Below, in pieces: positions 9,935-17,726 of a stretch of 64,000 nucleotides of DNA. The stretch spans positions 62,001 through 126,000 of the forward strand of contig SCEJ01000002.1 in NCBI GenBank assembly GCA_004102785.1, given 5' to 3'. The translations under genes were made by a program, and so were the position numbers. This DNA is from Muribaculaceae bacterium Isolate-013 (NCI). Its GTDB lineage: Bacteria; Bacteroidota; Bacteroidia; Bacteroidales; Muribaculaceae. How positions within the stretch are numbered: position 1 is the first letter of the stretch; the number at the start of each line of letters is the position of its first letter. Under the pieces are notes generated by a model, which worked only from the letters and a program-made list of their open reading frames with translations, did no database searches and had not been told where the DNA came from.

Positions 9935-10123
9935 TTATAAAGCAACGGCCTCTTTTTCGATGGCGACTTTACCACGGTAGTAGCCGCATTCGGGGCATAC
10001 GCAGTGGTAAACGTGCCATGCGCCGCAGTTGGAGCAGAGGGCCAGGGTGGGCATTACAGCCTTGTCGTGTGTGCGACGTTTGGCGGTGCGGGTCTTGGAT
10101 TGTCTTCTTTTAGGATGTGCCAT
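9935..10123 (-). CDS. rpmF: 50S ribosomal protein L32
   Basis: 62 residues with the usual basic N-terminus (MAHPKRRQSKTRTAKRRTHDK) and a zinc ribbon formed by Cys30, Cys33, Cys43 and Cys46. All four ligands are present, so this is the zinc-binding form. It lies 35 bases downstream of the DUF177 gene, the partner commonly co-transcribed with rpmF. Confidence 0.96.
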   Translation of the reverse strand: MAHPKRRQSKTRTAKRRTHDKAVMPTLALCSNCGAWHVYHCVCPECGYYRGKVAIEKEAVAL

Positions 10124-10158
10124 TGTTGTTTTATATCTATCTTGTTATTGTTTTCGGT

Positions 10159-10749
10159 TTATTCGCCGTCGGGCTGCGAGCCGAGGCCTCGGAGAGCGTC
10201 CCAGCGCGGGTCGGTGGCCTGTGCTTCGCCGGTGTCGGCGTCGTCAATCCCGTCAAGGAGCTCGTCCTCGAGTTCGGCGTCGGGGTCGCCGGGAGTGTGG
10301 GCGCGGTGCTTCTTCAGCAGGGTCGACATCGCGCGGTTGCACTTGCCCAGGGGGTGAACGTGCTTTATCGGGATTGCCAGGGCGGCGGTGTCGTGAATCA
10401 TGTAGGCAACGTTGAGGAAGTTGTCACTTTCTGGAATCTCAATCATTCCGTCGGCGTCGTCGCGGTAGTCGTCGCCATATTTCACGGCCACCTGGTAGGT
10501 GGTGTCGACGGGAAGCTCCAGGTTATCCAGGCAGCGGTCGCAGGCCACGGTGACTGTGCCGGTGAGGTGGAACACAAGGTCGTACACATCGTTTTTGTGT
10601 GTCACCGTAAGATGCACGTCCACATCGGCGTCGCGCACGTCGGCATCCTCCATGTTCACAAAAAAAGCTTTGTCAAGATGGTAGGAGAATTCCTGCGTGC
10701 CCGCAGGTATGCTCTTCAGGGGCAGCTTGAATTCGCTGAATTTTCCCAT
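10159..10749 (-). CDS. DUF177 (YceD-like) protein upstream of L32
   Basis: 196 residues from the ATG at 10749 (MGKFSEFKLPL...). A longer frame running back to 10881 would put 44 unlikely residues upstream and overlap the promoter. DUF177/YceD proteins sit beside rpmF in most bacteria and have been linked to 23S rRNA or L32 homeostasis; in plants a homologue is needed for 23S rRNA accumulation. The conserved 'CDRCL' pair (Cys70, Cys73) is present. The last ~50 residues are acidic. It is the first gene of the cluster reading toward der. Confidence 0.85.
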   Translation of the reverse strand: MGKFSEFKLPLKSIPAGTQEFSYHLDKAFFVNMEDADVRDADVDVHLTVTHKNDVYDLVFHLTGTVTVACDRCLDNLELPVDTTYQVAVKYGDDYRDDADGMIEIPESDNFLNVAYMIHDTAALAIPIKHVHPLGKCNRAMSTLLKKHRAHTPGDPDAELEDELLDGIDDADTGEAQATDPRWDALRGLGSQPDGE

Positions 10750-10839
10750 GACTTTATAAATTATTGATAAACAACAGCTTTCGCACTCCAGCACGCCACA
10801 AACCTCTGGTTCACGGCGCATTGAGGTGAAAAAACTGTG

Positions 10840-10871
10840 CAAAGGTAGCCATTTTTCGCATTTTTCCCAAC
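10840..10871 (-). promoter_or_regulatory. Promoter of DUF177-rpmF-fabH cluster
   Basis: On the minus strand TACCTTTG (10840-10847) lies 90 bases before the DUF177 start. GTTG (10868-10871) is 20 bases further upstream, a near-consensus Bacteroidetes promoter. Confidence 0.6.
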
Positions 10872-10967
10872 TTTTCGGCAAAAATAATTATCCTTGTTGC
10901 ACGACCACAAGCCGAAATGTTGTTCTCATTTATTTTAAACAACCTCTGAAATAAATTCGACCAGCTA

Positions 10968-11000
10968 TTTATCTCTCGCAGATGCAACGGATTAACGGAC
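10968..11000. repeat. Fragment related to the 18.8-19.2 kb palindromic repeat
   Basis: The stretch reading TTATCTCTCGCAGAT followed by CAACGGATTAACGGA closely resembles the arms at 18824-18855 and 19150-19178, which read TTATCTCTCGCAGATTAAAC. It sits in the 210-base gap between the DUF177 promoter and the muramidase gene, next to the heptad array. Confidence 0.6.
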
Positions 11001-11018
11001 GGACGGGCATGACGCCTA

Positions 11019-11089
11019 CTCTAACCTCTAACCTTTAACCTTTAACCTTTAACCTCTAACCCCTAACCTTTAACCTCTAACCCCCTAAC
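11019..11089. repeat. Telomere-like heptad array, ten units of CYYTAAC
   Basis: Ten consecutive units of the form C(T/C)(T/C)TAAC run without interruption; nine are 7 bases long and the last is 8. The array ends 4 bases before the muramidase stop codon. On the minus strand, the coding strand of that gene, it reads as GTTARRG repeats in the 3' untranslated region. It cannot form a strong hairpin and is not a typical terminator. Confidence 0.85.
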
Positions 11090-11092
11090 CTA

Positions 11093-11869
11093 TCAGCGCG
11101 AGTGTCTGGCGTAGGCTTTGGCCATGCGGGTGTGGTAGCCGCGGGAGCGGGCGCGGGGGCCGTTGTATTTAAGGGCGAAGCCGAGCCAGTTTTTGTTCCG
11201 GAGGTCCTTGAGCATGTTGAATTCGCAGATGAATCGGGCGAAGATTTCGAGCTGCTCGCGCTCAGAGCGGCTCATGGCCTCGGCCATTTCCGCAGGGGAG
11301 GAAAAACCGAGCTTCTTCCAGTTGAAGCCCCCGATCTGGAACATCCCCCAGAAGGTACCCTCCACGGCAGCGGCATCGTTGATGGCCCGGGCGGCATCGA
11401 GGCGCGCCTGCTGGGCCGCCTGCTGCGAGCCGTACCGGCGGATATTGGGGCGGGCAAATATCACCGGGCTGGATTTCTGCGCCTTTGCAAGGTTCACTCC
11501 ATATTTCTTTGCCGCGCGCCTGTACATCGACAAGTCGAAGTTTATAATCGGTTTGCCCGGCGCCCAGAATCCCTGGTGGGCGGCGCCGGCCTCAATATCG
11601 ACCACGGCTTTTATCGCCGCCACTTCCACCCCCAGCTCCTCGGCGACCTCGCGGTAATCCTCCTCGGTAAGACGGGAGTAGCGCCTCTCGGCCGCTGATT
11701 CCTCCTCATCCTCGGGGCCAGGCAGCCCGTGATCGCCTATGAGCACGGAGTCGACCCATTGCTCGGGGTTGACGGCCTGGCGGTCGGGCACGAGCGCGGG
11801 ATATTCGGCGACAGACTGTGCGGCGGCCGTCAGAGGCAGCAGGCAGAGGTACAGGGGCAGTAGTTTCAT
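11093..11869 (-). CDS. Secreted N-acetylmuramidase
   Basis: 258 residues from the ATG at 11869, which begins a signal peptide (MKLLPLYLCLLPLTAAAQS); an ORF start 20 residues upstream has no such signal. Residues ~65-258 match the N-acetylmuramidase family (DUF3380 type), with 'VVDIEAGAAHQGFW' near residue 90 containing the likely catalytic Glu93, and 'VEGTFWGMFQIGGFNW' near 169. Such enzymes cut the MurNAc-GlcNAc bond of peptidoglycan; they are known from phage endolysins and from bacterial periplasmic hydrolases. There are no phage genes around it, so a chromosomal cell-wall hydrolase is more likely. An acidic linker (residues 50-60) precedes the domain. Confidence 0.8.
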   Translation of the reverse strand: MKLLPLYLCLLPLTAAAQSVAEYPALVPDRQAVNPEQWVDSVLIGDHGLPGPEDEEESAAERRYSRLTEEDYREVAEELGVEVAAIKAVVDIEAGAAHQGFWAPGKPIINFDLSMYRRAAKKYGVNLAKAQKSSPVIFARPNIRRYGSQQAAQQARLDAARAINDAAAVEGTFWGMFQIGGFNWKKLGFSSPAEMAEAMSRSEREQLEIFARFICEFNMLKDLRNKNWLGFALKYNGPRARSRGYHTRMAKAYARHSR

Positions 11870-11910
11870 GATATCGGGAATAAATTTATAAAAAGGGATT
11901 GCATGTGTAC

Positions 11911-11959
11911 AAAAATTGCCAGAAACCACATCGCCGCATGGGATGCGGTTTCCGGCAAT
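11911..11959 (-). terminator. Terminator of pepD
   Basis: An imperfect ~18-bp stem (11915-11932 with 11942-11959) lies downstream of the pepD stop and is followed on the minus strand by a T5 run. Confidence 0.7.
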
Positions 11960-11990
11960 CCTTATACCGTTTTATAGGAATAGCTCAGCA

Positions 11991-13445
11991 TCAGAGGGCG
12001 GCCACCTTTTCGATGGTGCGGCGGAGCTGGCCCCAGAAGCGCTCTACGGCGGGGATGTGCATACGCTCCGAGGGGGAGTGCACGTCGCGCAGGGTCGGAC
12101 CGAACGAAACCATGTCGAGCTCGGGGTAGTTCTGCTTGAACAGAGCACACTCCAGACCGGCGTGGATGGCCTTGATGGCGGGCTTCACGCCATAGAGTTC
12201 CTCATAGGCGTCGGAGGCGATGTGCATGATTTTAGAGTCGAGGTTGGGTGACCATGCGGGGTAGCCGTCGCCATGCTCCACTTCGGCTCCGGCCAGGAGG
12301 AATACGGATTCAACCATGTTGGCGATGTCGTATTTGCGCGAGTCGACGCATGAGCGCTGCGAGGTGGTGACCACGACTTTGCCCTCGGCGGGCATCTTTA
12401 CCGACGCGAGGTTGGTGGAGGTTTCGGTGAGGCCTTCCATCTCGCGGCTCATGGAGATTACTCCGTGGGGGCAGGCATAGAGCGCGAGCACGAGGTTGCG
12501 CGAGGTTTTGTGGTCGATTGTGTATTCGGGGGTGTCGACCGATTCAAGGTCGAGTTTAAGGTTCACTTCCAGCCCCTTGTATTCATTCTCGATGTCGGCC
12601 ACATAGCGGTTGAAAGCTATGCGCACATTCTCCTTCGACTCATTGGCCACACCGAACACCACGTGGGCGGCGCGGGGAATGGCGTTGCGGAGGTTGCCGC
12701 CGTCCATCTCGCTCACGGCCACCTCATGCTTCTTCATAAGTTCAAAGAGGAAGCGGGCCACAATCTTGTTGGCGTTGGCGCGCCCCAGGTGGATGTCGCC
12801 GCCGGAGTGTCCGCCCAGGCCGTTCGACACATCGAACCTGAAGTAATGGAAATCCTGCGGAGCCAAAGAGCGGTCGTAGGCGAAAGTGGCCACGGTGTCG
12901 ATGCCGCCGGCGCATCCCACGAAAATCTCAGCATCGTCCTCCGAGTCGAGGTTGATGAGAATCGAGCCTTTCAGCTCACCTTTCTCAAGGCCGTTGGCGC
13001 CGGTCATGCCGGTCTCTTCGTCAACAGTGATGAGGGCTTCGAGGGGTCCGTGCACAAGGGTATCGTCAACCATTATAGCCAGCGAGGCAGCCACGCCGAT
13101 GCCGTTGTCGGCTCCGAGAGTAGTGCCGTTGGCGCGCACCCACTCGCCGTCGACGATAGTCTGGATGGGCTGGTTTTCAAAATCGAAGCTCTTGTCGTTG
13201 CTCTCGCACACCATATCCATATGGCCCTGGAGGATAACCGTAGGAGCGTTCTCATGACCCGGAGTGGCGGGCTTGCGCATGATTACGTTGCCGGTCTTGT
13301 CGGCCACTGCCTCGATGCCGTGCTCCTTGGCAAAGTCGAGCAGATATTTACGGATTTTCTCCTCTTTCTTCGAGGGACGGGGGATTCTGGTGATCTGATC
13401 GAAAATCTCGAACACCGCTTTGGGCTGAAGGTCTTTTACTTCCAT
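11991..13445 (-). CDS. pepD: Cytosol nonspecific dipeptidase (Xaa-His dipeptidase, M20C)
   Basis: 484 residues, the normal length for PepD of family M20. It hydrolyses a broad range of unblocked dipeptides in the cytoplasm using two zinc ions. Metal and catalytic residues are visible: His75 and Asp77 in 'LQGHMDMVCE', Asp113 in 'LGADNGIGVA', and the pair Glu143-Glu144 in 'VDEETGMTGA'. 'NLDSEDDAEIFVGCAGG' is also typical. The gene stands alone, divergent from the small membrane protein at 13639, with its own terminator. A weak TAT(T)TTG-like box lies about 120 bases upstream, but I do not claim it as the promoter. Confidence 0.94.
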   Translation of the reverse strand: MEVKDLQPKAVFEIFDQITRIPRPSKKEEKIRKYLLDFAKEHGIEAVADKTGNVIMRKPATPGHENAPTVILQGHMDMVCESNDKSFDFENQPIQTIVDGEWVRANGTTLGADNGIGVAASLAIMVDDTLVHGPLEALITVDEETGMTGANGLEKGELKGSILINLDSEDDAEIFVGCAGGIDTVATFAYDRSLAPQDFHYFRFDVSNGLGGHSGGDIHLGRANANKIVARFLFELMKKHEVAVSEMDGGNLRNAIPRAAHVVFGVANESKENVRIAFNRYVADIENEYKGLEVNLKLDLESVDTPEYTIDHKTSRNLVLALYACPHGVISMSREMEGLTETSTNLASVKMPAEGKVVVTTSQRSCVDSRKYDIANMVESVFLLAGAEVEHGDGYPAWSPNLDSKIMHIASDAYEELYGVKPAIKAIHAGLECALFKQNYPELDMVSFGPTLRDVHSPSERMHIPAVERFWGQLRRTIEKVAAL

Positions 13446-13608
13446 AATTGATACAAGTATGTTGAGGAGCCGGGAGCGGCCCGGGTAGTAATGGAAGAGC
13501 CGCCTTAAAACTCCTTTGATAAACTAAAATTCTGTTAAAAACAGCGTTTTAACGAGCCTAAGTTACAAAATAAAATTGAAATGAGGCCAATAATCGGCGT
13601 AACTTTCT

Positions 13609-13616
13609 TAAATTTG
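13609..13616 (+). promoter_or_regulatory. -7 box upstream of small membrane protein
   Basis: TAAATTTG matches TAnnTTTG and lies 22 bases before the ATG at 13639. No clear -33 element is seen. Confidence 0.5.
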
Positions 13617-13638
13617 CGCTCAAAATGGCCGTAGACCG

Positions 13639-13815
13639 ATGAAAACCTTGCTTCTTTCGCTCGCGCTGGTAGCTCTTGCCATACTCCTGCTGGGAGTCAA
13701 CGCCCTGTTTCGTCCGAAGAAAGGGTTCCCCTCGGGGCACGCCCACGACCTGGCCGCCATTTCACGGCGCAGGGAGAGTCTGCACCGCCGTAAAACTAAA
13801 CAACCGAAGAAATAA
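13639..13815 (+). CDS. Small single-pass membrane protein (58 aa)
   Basis: An ATG following a TAAATTTG box opens a 58-residue frame. Residues 1-23 form one transmembrane segment or uncleaved signal anchor (MKTLLLSLALVALAILLLGV). A short basic tail follows with 'FRPKKGFPSGHAHDL'. A very similar small protein, with a leucine-rich helix then an 'FPxxHV' motif, is widespread in Bacteroidetes, but its function is unknown to me. The stop is 24 bases before the OmpH-like gene, so the two are probably co-transcribed. A 62-codon frame on the opposite strand covers the same bases and is a shadow. Confidence 0.65.
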   Translation: MKTLLLSLALVALAILLLGVNALFRPKKGFPSGHAHDLAAISRRRESLHRRKTKQPKK

Positions 13816-13839
13816 AAAGTTACAATATAACGCCTGAAC

Positions 13840-14496
13840 ATGAAAAAAACCGCTTTTGCTGTCGCCGCTGTGGCGCTGGCCCTTTCGGCAGCAAGCTGCT
13901 CCGGCTCCGACTCCAAGAATGAGAAAAAAGATGCCGACGCAGCCAAGAAAACCACTGCCAAGGTGGACAGCGACAAGTTCGACCCCACCACCAACATCCG
14001 CTATTACAACATGGACTCGGTGATGAGCAACTACGAGATGGTGAAAACCTTCAACGAAGTGAACCTCCGCACCATGACCGAACTCCAGAACGCCGAAACC
14101 TCCCGTTCAAACGAGCTTCAGCGCCTGGCATCGAACATCCAGCAAAAGATGCAGAACAACGGCTACCTCTCCGAGGCATCATACAACGCCGACATGGCCG
14201 TATACAACCAGAAGCAGCAGCAGGCCCAGAACTACCTCGGCTCGCTGCAGATGAAAGCACAGGAAGAAGCTGCCCGCCAGCAGCAGGTGTTCCTCGACTC
14301 GATCAACTCCTTCCTGGCCACCTACAACAAGGCCCATCACTACGATGCCATCATCGTGTACTCGCCCGGCGACTACTTCAACCCCGCCCTTGACATAACC
14401 CAGGAAATCGTTGACGGACTCAACGCCGCCTACAAGAAATCAGCCAAAGCCGACAAAGACGCCAAGGCCGATTCAACCACAGTGGCCAAGAAATAA
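13840..14496 (+). CDS. OmpH/Skp-like periplasmic lipoprotein
   Basis: 218 residues. The N-terminus is a lipoprotein signal with the lipobox ending at Cys20 ('SAASCSGS'). The mature protein is a Lys/Asp/Ala linker followed by a long Gln/Glu/Ala-rich helical segment (about residues 65-160) typical of OmpH/Skp, the trimeric chaperone that holds unfolded outer-membrane proteins in the periplasm. The 'YDAIIVYSPGDYFNPALDITQEIVDGLNAAYKK' C-terminal part is a strong OmpH signature, matching the 'N.A..YDLTDEVIK.LN' region of the family. The C-terminal tail is Lys/Ala/Asp-rich. Skp proper is secreted rather than lipidated, so this is a membrane-anchored variant, which is common in Bacteroidales. Confidence 0.85.
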   Translation: MKKTAFAVAAVALALSAASCSGSDSKNEKKDADAAKKTTAKVDSDKFDPTTNIRYYNMDSVMSNYEMVKTFNEVNLRTMTELQNAETSRSNELQRLASNIQQKMQNNGYLSEASYNADMAVYNQKQQQAQNYLGSLQMKAQEEAARQQQVFLDSINSFLATYNKAHHYDAIIVYSPGDYFNPALDITQEIVDGLNAAYKKSAKADKDAKADSTTVAKK

Positions 14497-14522
14497 CCGC
14501 CCGACAGAGATACAACCCCACA

Positions 14523-14575
14523 ATGCGCCCCGGCAGCAGACACCACAGTCCGCCCCGGGGCGCATCACTTACAGC
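14523..14575 (+). terminator. Hairpin downstream of OmpH-like gene
   Basis: An 11-bp GC-rich stem (14523-14533 with 14565-14575) with a 31-base loop follows the stop codon by about 26 bases. There is no T run, so terminator function is probable but not certain. Confidence 0.5.
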
Positions 14576-14628
14576 ACCAGCCCCGACCAAGTAGCCACAA
14601 AACCTCCGGAGCCGCCATGTTGTTGCTA

Positions 14629-14824
14629 TTATATAATCACGGCTCTTTCATTTAACTTTGATGCTATAATGCGCCACTGTTAATCAGGTAGTTATATGTA
14701 GCAGTTACGCAATGGCTGTATTAATCTCATTTTGGATAAAAGGGTTAATGGCTTTTAACTAACTATCAGTCATACACTTTGAAAATTCCAAGCATTTTTA
14801 AATGAAAGAGCCGTGTTATATAAT
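14629..14824. mobile_element. MITE-like element, copy 1, with 9-bp target duplications
   Basis: The element proper is 14638-14815 (178 bp). Both ends carry the 18-bp inverted repeat CACGGCTCTTTCATTTAA. It is flanked by a perfect 9-bp direct repeat TTATATAAT (14629-14637 and 14816-14824), the signature of transposition. An identical copy lies at 37102-37279. No ORF of useful length is inside, so it is non-autonomous. It sits between the OmpH-like gene and phoH, ending 53 bases before the phoH -7 box. The GGCTCTTT core of the ends is reminiscent of some ISL3-type termini, but a 9-bp duplication is not the usual ISL3 length, so I do not assign a family. Confidence 0.93.
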
Positions 14825-14868
14825 AAGAGTTTCTGCCACCAGGAGCGCTCACTCTGAATAAAAATTGC

Positions 14869-14876
14869 TAACTTTG
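14869..14876 (+). promoter_or_regulatory. phoH promoter -7 box
   Basis: TAACTTTG matches TAnnTTTG and lies 11 bases before the phoH ATG, so the 5' leader would be very short. No clear -33 TTTG is visible. Confidence 0.6.
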
Positions 14877-14887
14877 CAGCATCAACT

Positions 14888-15865
14888 ATGATAGAACGTA
14901 TCGTAATAATCGACAACGCCGACCCGGTCAGCTTCTACGGAGTCAACAACTCCAACATGCAACTGATACGCAACCTCTTCCCGAAGCTGCGTGTGGCTGC
15001 CCGCGGCTCGGTGATAAAGGTTATCGGCGATGACCACGAAACCGCCGATTTCGAGAAGAAAGTAAAGGAACTGGAAGCCTACTGCGCCCGCTACAACAAG
15101 CTCACCGAAGAGGTGATTCTCGATGTGGTGAAAGGGGATAAACCGCGCGAGATGAAATCCGACGATGTGATTATCTACGGCATCAACGGCAAACCCATCT
15201 CGGCACGCACCCCCAACCAGCAGAAGATGGTGGAGTGTATCACCAGCAACGACCTTACTTTCGCCCTCGGGCCGGCCGGCACCGGCAAAACCTATGTGGC
15301 GATAGCCTTGGCCGTGCGTATGCTAAAGAACCGCGAGGTAAAAAAAATCATACTCTCGCGCCCGGCGGTAGAGGCCGGCGAGAAGCTCGGTTTTCTCCCG
15401 GGCGACATGAAAGACAAAATCGACCCCTATCTCCAGCCGCTTTACGACGCCCTGGAGGATATGATACCCGCCATGAAGCTCAAGGAGTACATGGAGACGA
15501 AGGTGATACAGATAGCCCCCCTGGCTTTCATGCGCGGACGAACCCTTAACGACGCCGTGATAGTGCTCGACGAGGCGCAGAACACCACCACACACCAGAT
15601 CAAGATGTTCCTCACCCGCATGGGCATGAACGCCAAGATGATTGTGACCGGCGACGTGACCCAGATCGACCTTCCCCGCTCGGTGAACTCCGGCCTGGTG
15701 CAGGCGCTGAAGATACTCCGCGACATCCCAGGCATAGGGCGCGTGGAGTTCGGCAAAAAGGATATAGTGCGCCACCAGCTCGTGCAGCGCATCGTGGAAG
15801 CATACCAGGCCTACGACGATGCCGCCGCAAAATCCAAAGACGCCAAAGACACCAAAGAATCATAA
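14888..15865 (+). CDS. PhoH-like ATPase
   Basis: 325 residues, the usual length for a PhoH (PhoL/YbeZ-type) protein. It is a P-loop ATPase related to the helicase core and is associated with RNA metabolism and ribosome maturation; the exact substrate is unsettled. The Walker A 'GPAGTGKT' is near residue 131 and the Walker B 'VIVLDEAQN' near 224, with the conserved 'SRPAVEAGEKLGFLPGD' and 'RGRTLNDAVI' between them and 'VTGDVTQIDLPR' after. In many bacteria phoH is next to ybeY; here ybeY is not adjacent and purC follows after 38 bases. The C-terminal tail is Ala/Lys/Asp-rich. Confidence 0.93.
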   Translation: MIERIVIIDNADPVSFYGVNNSNMQLIRNLFPKLRVAARGSVIKVIGDDHETADFEKKVKELEAYCARYNKLTEEVILDVVKGDKPREMKSDDVIIYGINGKPISARTPNQQKMVECITSNDLTFALGPAGTGKTYVAIALAVRMLKNREVKKIILSRPAVEAGEKLGFLPGDMKDKIDPYLQPLYDALEDMIPAMKLKEYMETKVIQIAPLAFMRGRTLNDAVIVLDEAQNTTTHQIKMFLTRMGMNAKMIVTGDVTQIDLPRSVNSGLVQALKILRDIPGIGRVEFGKKDIVRHQLVQRIVEAYQAYDDAAAKSKDAKDTKES

Positions 15866-15903
15866 TCCCCCTGTTTACGACATAAATCATCATTATCATA
15901 TAA

Positions 15904-16854
15904 ATGGAAACTCTTGTAAAAACCGACTTCCGATTCCCCGGCCAGACAGCCGAATACCACGGCAAGGTCCGCGACGTGTACACCATCGACAATGATCTGC
16001 TGGTGATGGTGGCCACCGACCGCATTTCGGCCTTCGACGTGATCCTCCCCAAAGGGATTCCCTTCAAAGGGCAGGTGCTCAACCAGATTGCCGCATACTT
16101 CCTGCAGTCGACCGCCGACCTGGTGCCCAACTGGCTCCTCGACACTCCCGACCCCATGGTGTCGGCCGGATACCGCTGCGAAGGCTTCCCCGTGGAGATG
16201 ATTATCCGCGGCTACCTCACCGGCAGCGCATGGCGCGAATATGCCGCCGGCGCGCGCGAACTGTGCGGCGTGAAGCTCCCCGACGGTATGCGTGAGAACG
16301 AGCGTTTCCCCGAACCCATCATCACCCCCACCACCAAAGCCGCCGAGGGGCATGACGAGAATATCTCGCGCGAGGAAATCATAGCCCAGGGGCTGGTGAG
16401 CGAGGCCGACTACGCAAAAATGGAGGAATACACCCGCGCCCTCTTCCGCCGCGGCACTGAAATGGCAGCCGAAAAAGGCCTCATCCTCGTCGACACCAAA
16501 TATGAATTCGGCCGCCGCGACGGCAAGGTTATCCTCATCGACGAAATCCATACCCCCGACTCGTCGCGCTACTTCTACGCCGACGGCTATGAGGAACGTT
16601 TTGAGAAAGGTGAGCCCCAGCGCCAGCTCTCGAAAGAATTCGTGCGCCAGTGGCTTATCGAGAACGGATTCATGGGCAAGGAGGGACAGCAAGTGCCCGA
16701 AATGACCGGCGAGTTCTGCCGCCAGGTGTCGGAGCGCTATATCGAGCTCTACGAGCACATCACCGGCCGCAAGTTCGAGCCGGCCGACGCCTCCGACCTC
16801 TCCGCACGCATCGAGAAGAACGTGCTCGACTGCATTGACCGCCTCCACAACTGA
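15904..16854 (+). CDS. purC: Phosphoribosylaminoimidazole-succinocarboxamide synthase
   Basis: 316 residues, the longer Bacteroidetes/eukaryote-like form of SAICAR synthetase. It joins CAIR and aspartate with ATP in purine synthesis. Motifs visible: '[27 protein letters not shown]' (ATP and substrate binding, residues 20-45), '[13 protein letters not shown]' near 100, 'VDTKYEFG' near 198, and '[14 protein letters not shown]' near 212. It follows phoH by 38 bases and precedes ubiE by 11 bases on the same strand, so the three may share a transcript. Confidence 0.96.
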   Translation: METLVKTDFRFPGQTAEYHGKVRDVYTIDNDLLVMVATDRISAFDVILPKGIPFKGQVLNQIAAYFLQSTADLVPNWLLDTPDPMVSAGYRCEGFPVEMIIRGYLTGSAWREYAAGARELCGVKLPDGMRENERFPEPIITPTTKAAEGHDENISREEIIAQGLVSEADYAKMEEYTRALFRRGTEMAAEKGLILVDTKYEFGRRDGKVILIDEIHTPDSSRYFYADGYEERFEKGEPQRQLSKEFVRQWLIENGFMGKEGQQVPEMTGEFCRQVSERYIELYEHITGRKFEPADASDLSARIEKNVLDCIDRLHN

Positions 16855-16865
16855 TTCCCCACCCC

Positions 16866-17603
16866 GTGCAGATTGACGCTGAAAAGGTAAAACCCTACGA
16901 CTCCGCCGCCGGAAAGACCGGCCAGGTGGAGGCGATGTTCGACTCCATAGCACCGGCCTACGACACCATGAACCGGCTGATGACAATGGGCATCGACCGC
17001 TCATGGCGCCGAAAGGCCGTGGAGATGGTGGCCTCCTCGGCCCCGCGCAGCATTCTCGACGTGGCCACCGGCACGGGCGATTTCGCCATTGCACTGGCCG
17101 AAGCTGTGCCCGGAGCCACGGTAACGGGCATCGACCTCTCCGGGCAGATGCTCGCCATAGGGCGGCGCAAAGTGGAGAAAGCCTCGCTTGACGGCCGGAT
17201 AACGCTTCAGAAAGGTGACTGCCTGGCTCTGCCGTTCGCCGACGGGAGCTTCGACGCCATCACCGTGGCTTTCGGGGTGCGCAATTTCGAGAGCCTGGCA
17301 CGCGGATATGCCGAAATGGCGCGCGTGCTCCGCCCGGGTGGCACACTGTGCATCCTCGAGCTGGCCGTGCCCTCATCGCCGCTGGTGCGCCCATTCTACA
17401 ACATCTATACCCGGGGCATCATCCCCCTGGCCGGACGCATCATATCGTCAGACCCGCGGGCCTATACCTACCTGCCACAGTCAATCGCCGCCATGCCCTC
17501 CGGGCAGAAGATGCTCGCACTCCTACGGGAGGCAGGGCTGCGCCAGCCGCGGCTGCGTCCCCTCACCCTGGGTGTCTGCGCCATCTACACCGCCCACAAA
17601 TAA
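16866..17603 (+). CDS. ubiE: Demethylmenaquinone methyltransferase (UbiE/MenG)
   Basis: 245 residues from a GTG at 16866. That start is preferred over the ATG at 16935 because it includes the conserved N-terminal segment ('EKVKPYDSAAGKTGQVEAMFDSIAPAYDTMNRLMTMGIDRSWRRKAV'). The enzyme methylates demethylmenaquinone with SAM in the last step of menaquinone synthesis, fitting an anaerobe that uses menaquinone. SAM-binding 'ILDVATGTGDFAIAL' is near residue 60, and 'VTVAFGVRNFESLARGYAEMARVLRPGG' is the family signature near residue 135. It ends at a long bidirectional hairpin. Confidence 0.93.
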   Translation: MQIDAEKVKPYDSAAGKTGQVEAMFDSIAPAYDTMNRLMTMGIDRSWRRKAVEMVASSAPRSILDVATGTGDFAIALAEAVPGATVTGIDLSGQMLAIGRRKVEKASLDGRITLQKGDCLALPFADGSFDAITVAFGVRNFESLARGYAEMARVLRPGGTLCILELAVPSSPLVRPFYNIYTRGIIPLAGRIISSDPRAYTYLPQSIAAMPSGQKMLALLREAGLRQPRLRPLTLGVCAIYTAHK

Positions 17604-17631
17604 CCACCCGTTATCCACATAACGGTGAATC

Positions 17632-17708
17632 AGAATCACCGGAAACTATCAGGCAGCAGGAACGCTCCAAGGAACGTTCCTGCTGCCTGATGGTTTCCGG
17701 GTGATTTT
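17632..17708. terminator. Long bidirectional terminator hairpin
   Basis: A stem of about 26 bp (17639-17664 with 17675-17700, one G-T wobble, loop of 10) is extended by a further ~7 bp across a one-base bulge. It lies between convergent ubiE and the DUF308 gene. The outer part reads AATCACC/GGTGATT. Confidence 0.85.
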
Positions 17709-17726
17709 ACACACCCTCATCTACAA

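Noticed and set aside
11019-11089. A true telomere or chromosome end
   Set aside because: Coding genes continue on both sides, only ten imperfect heptads are present, and there is no terminal structure.
14638-14815. The repeated 178-bp sequence as a riboswitch or structured leader RNA
   Set aside because: Both copies carry terminal inverted repeats and individual 9-bp direct duplications, which fit transposition and not a conserved leader.
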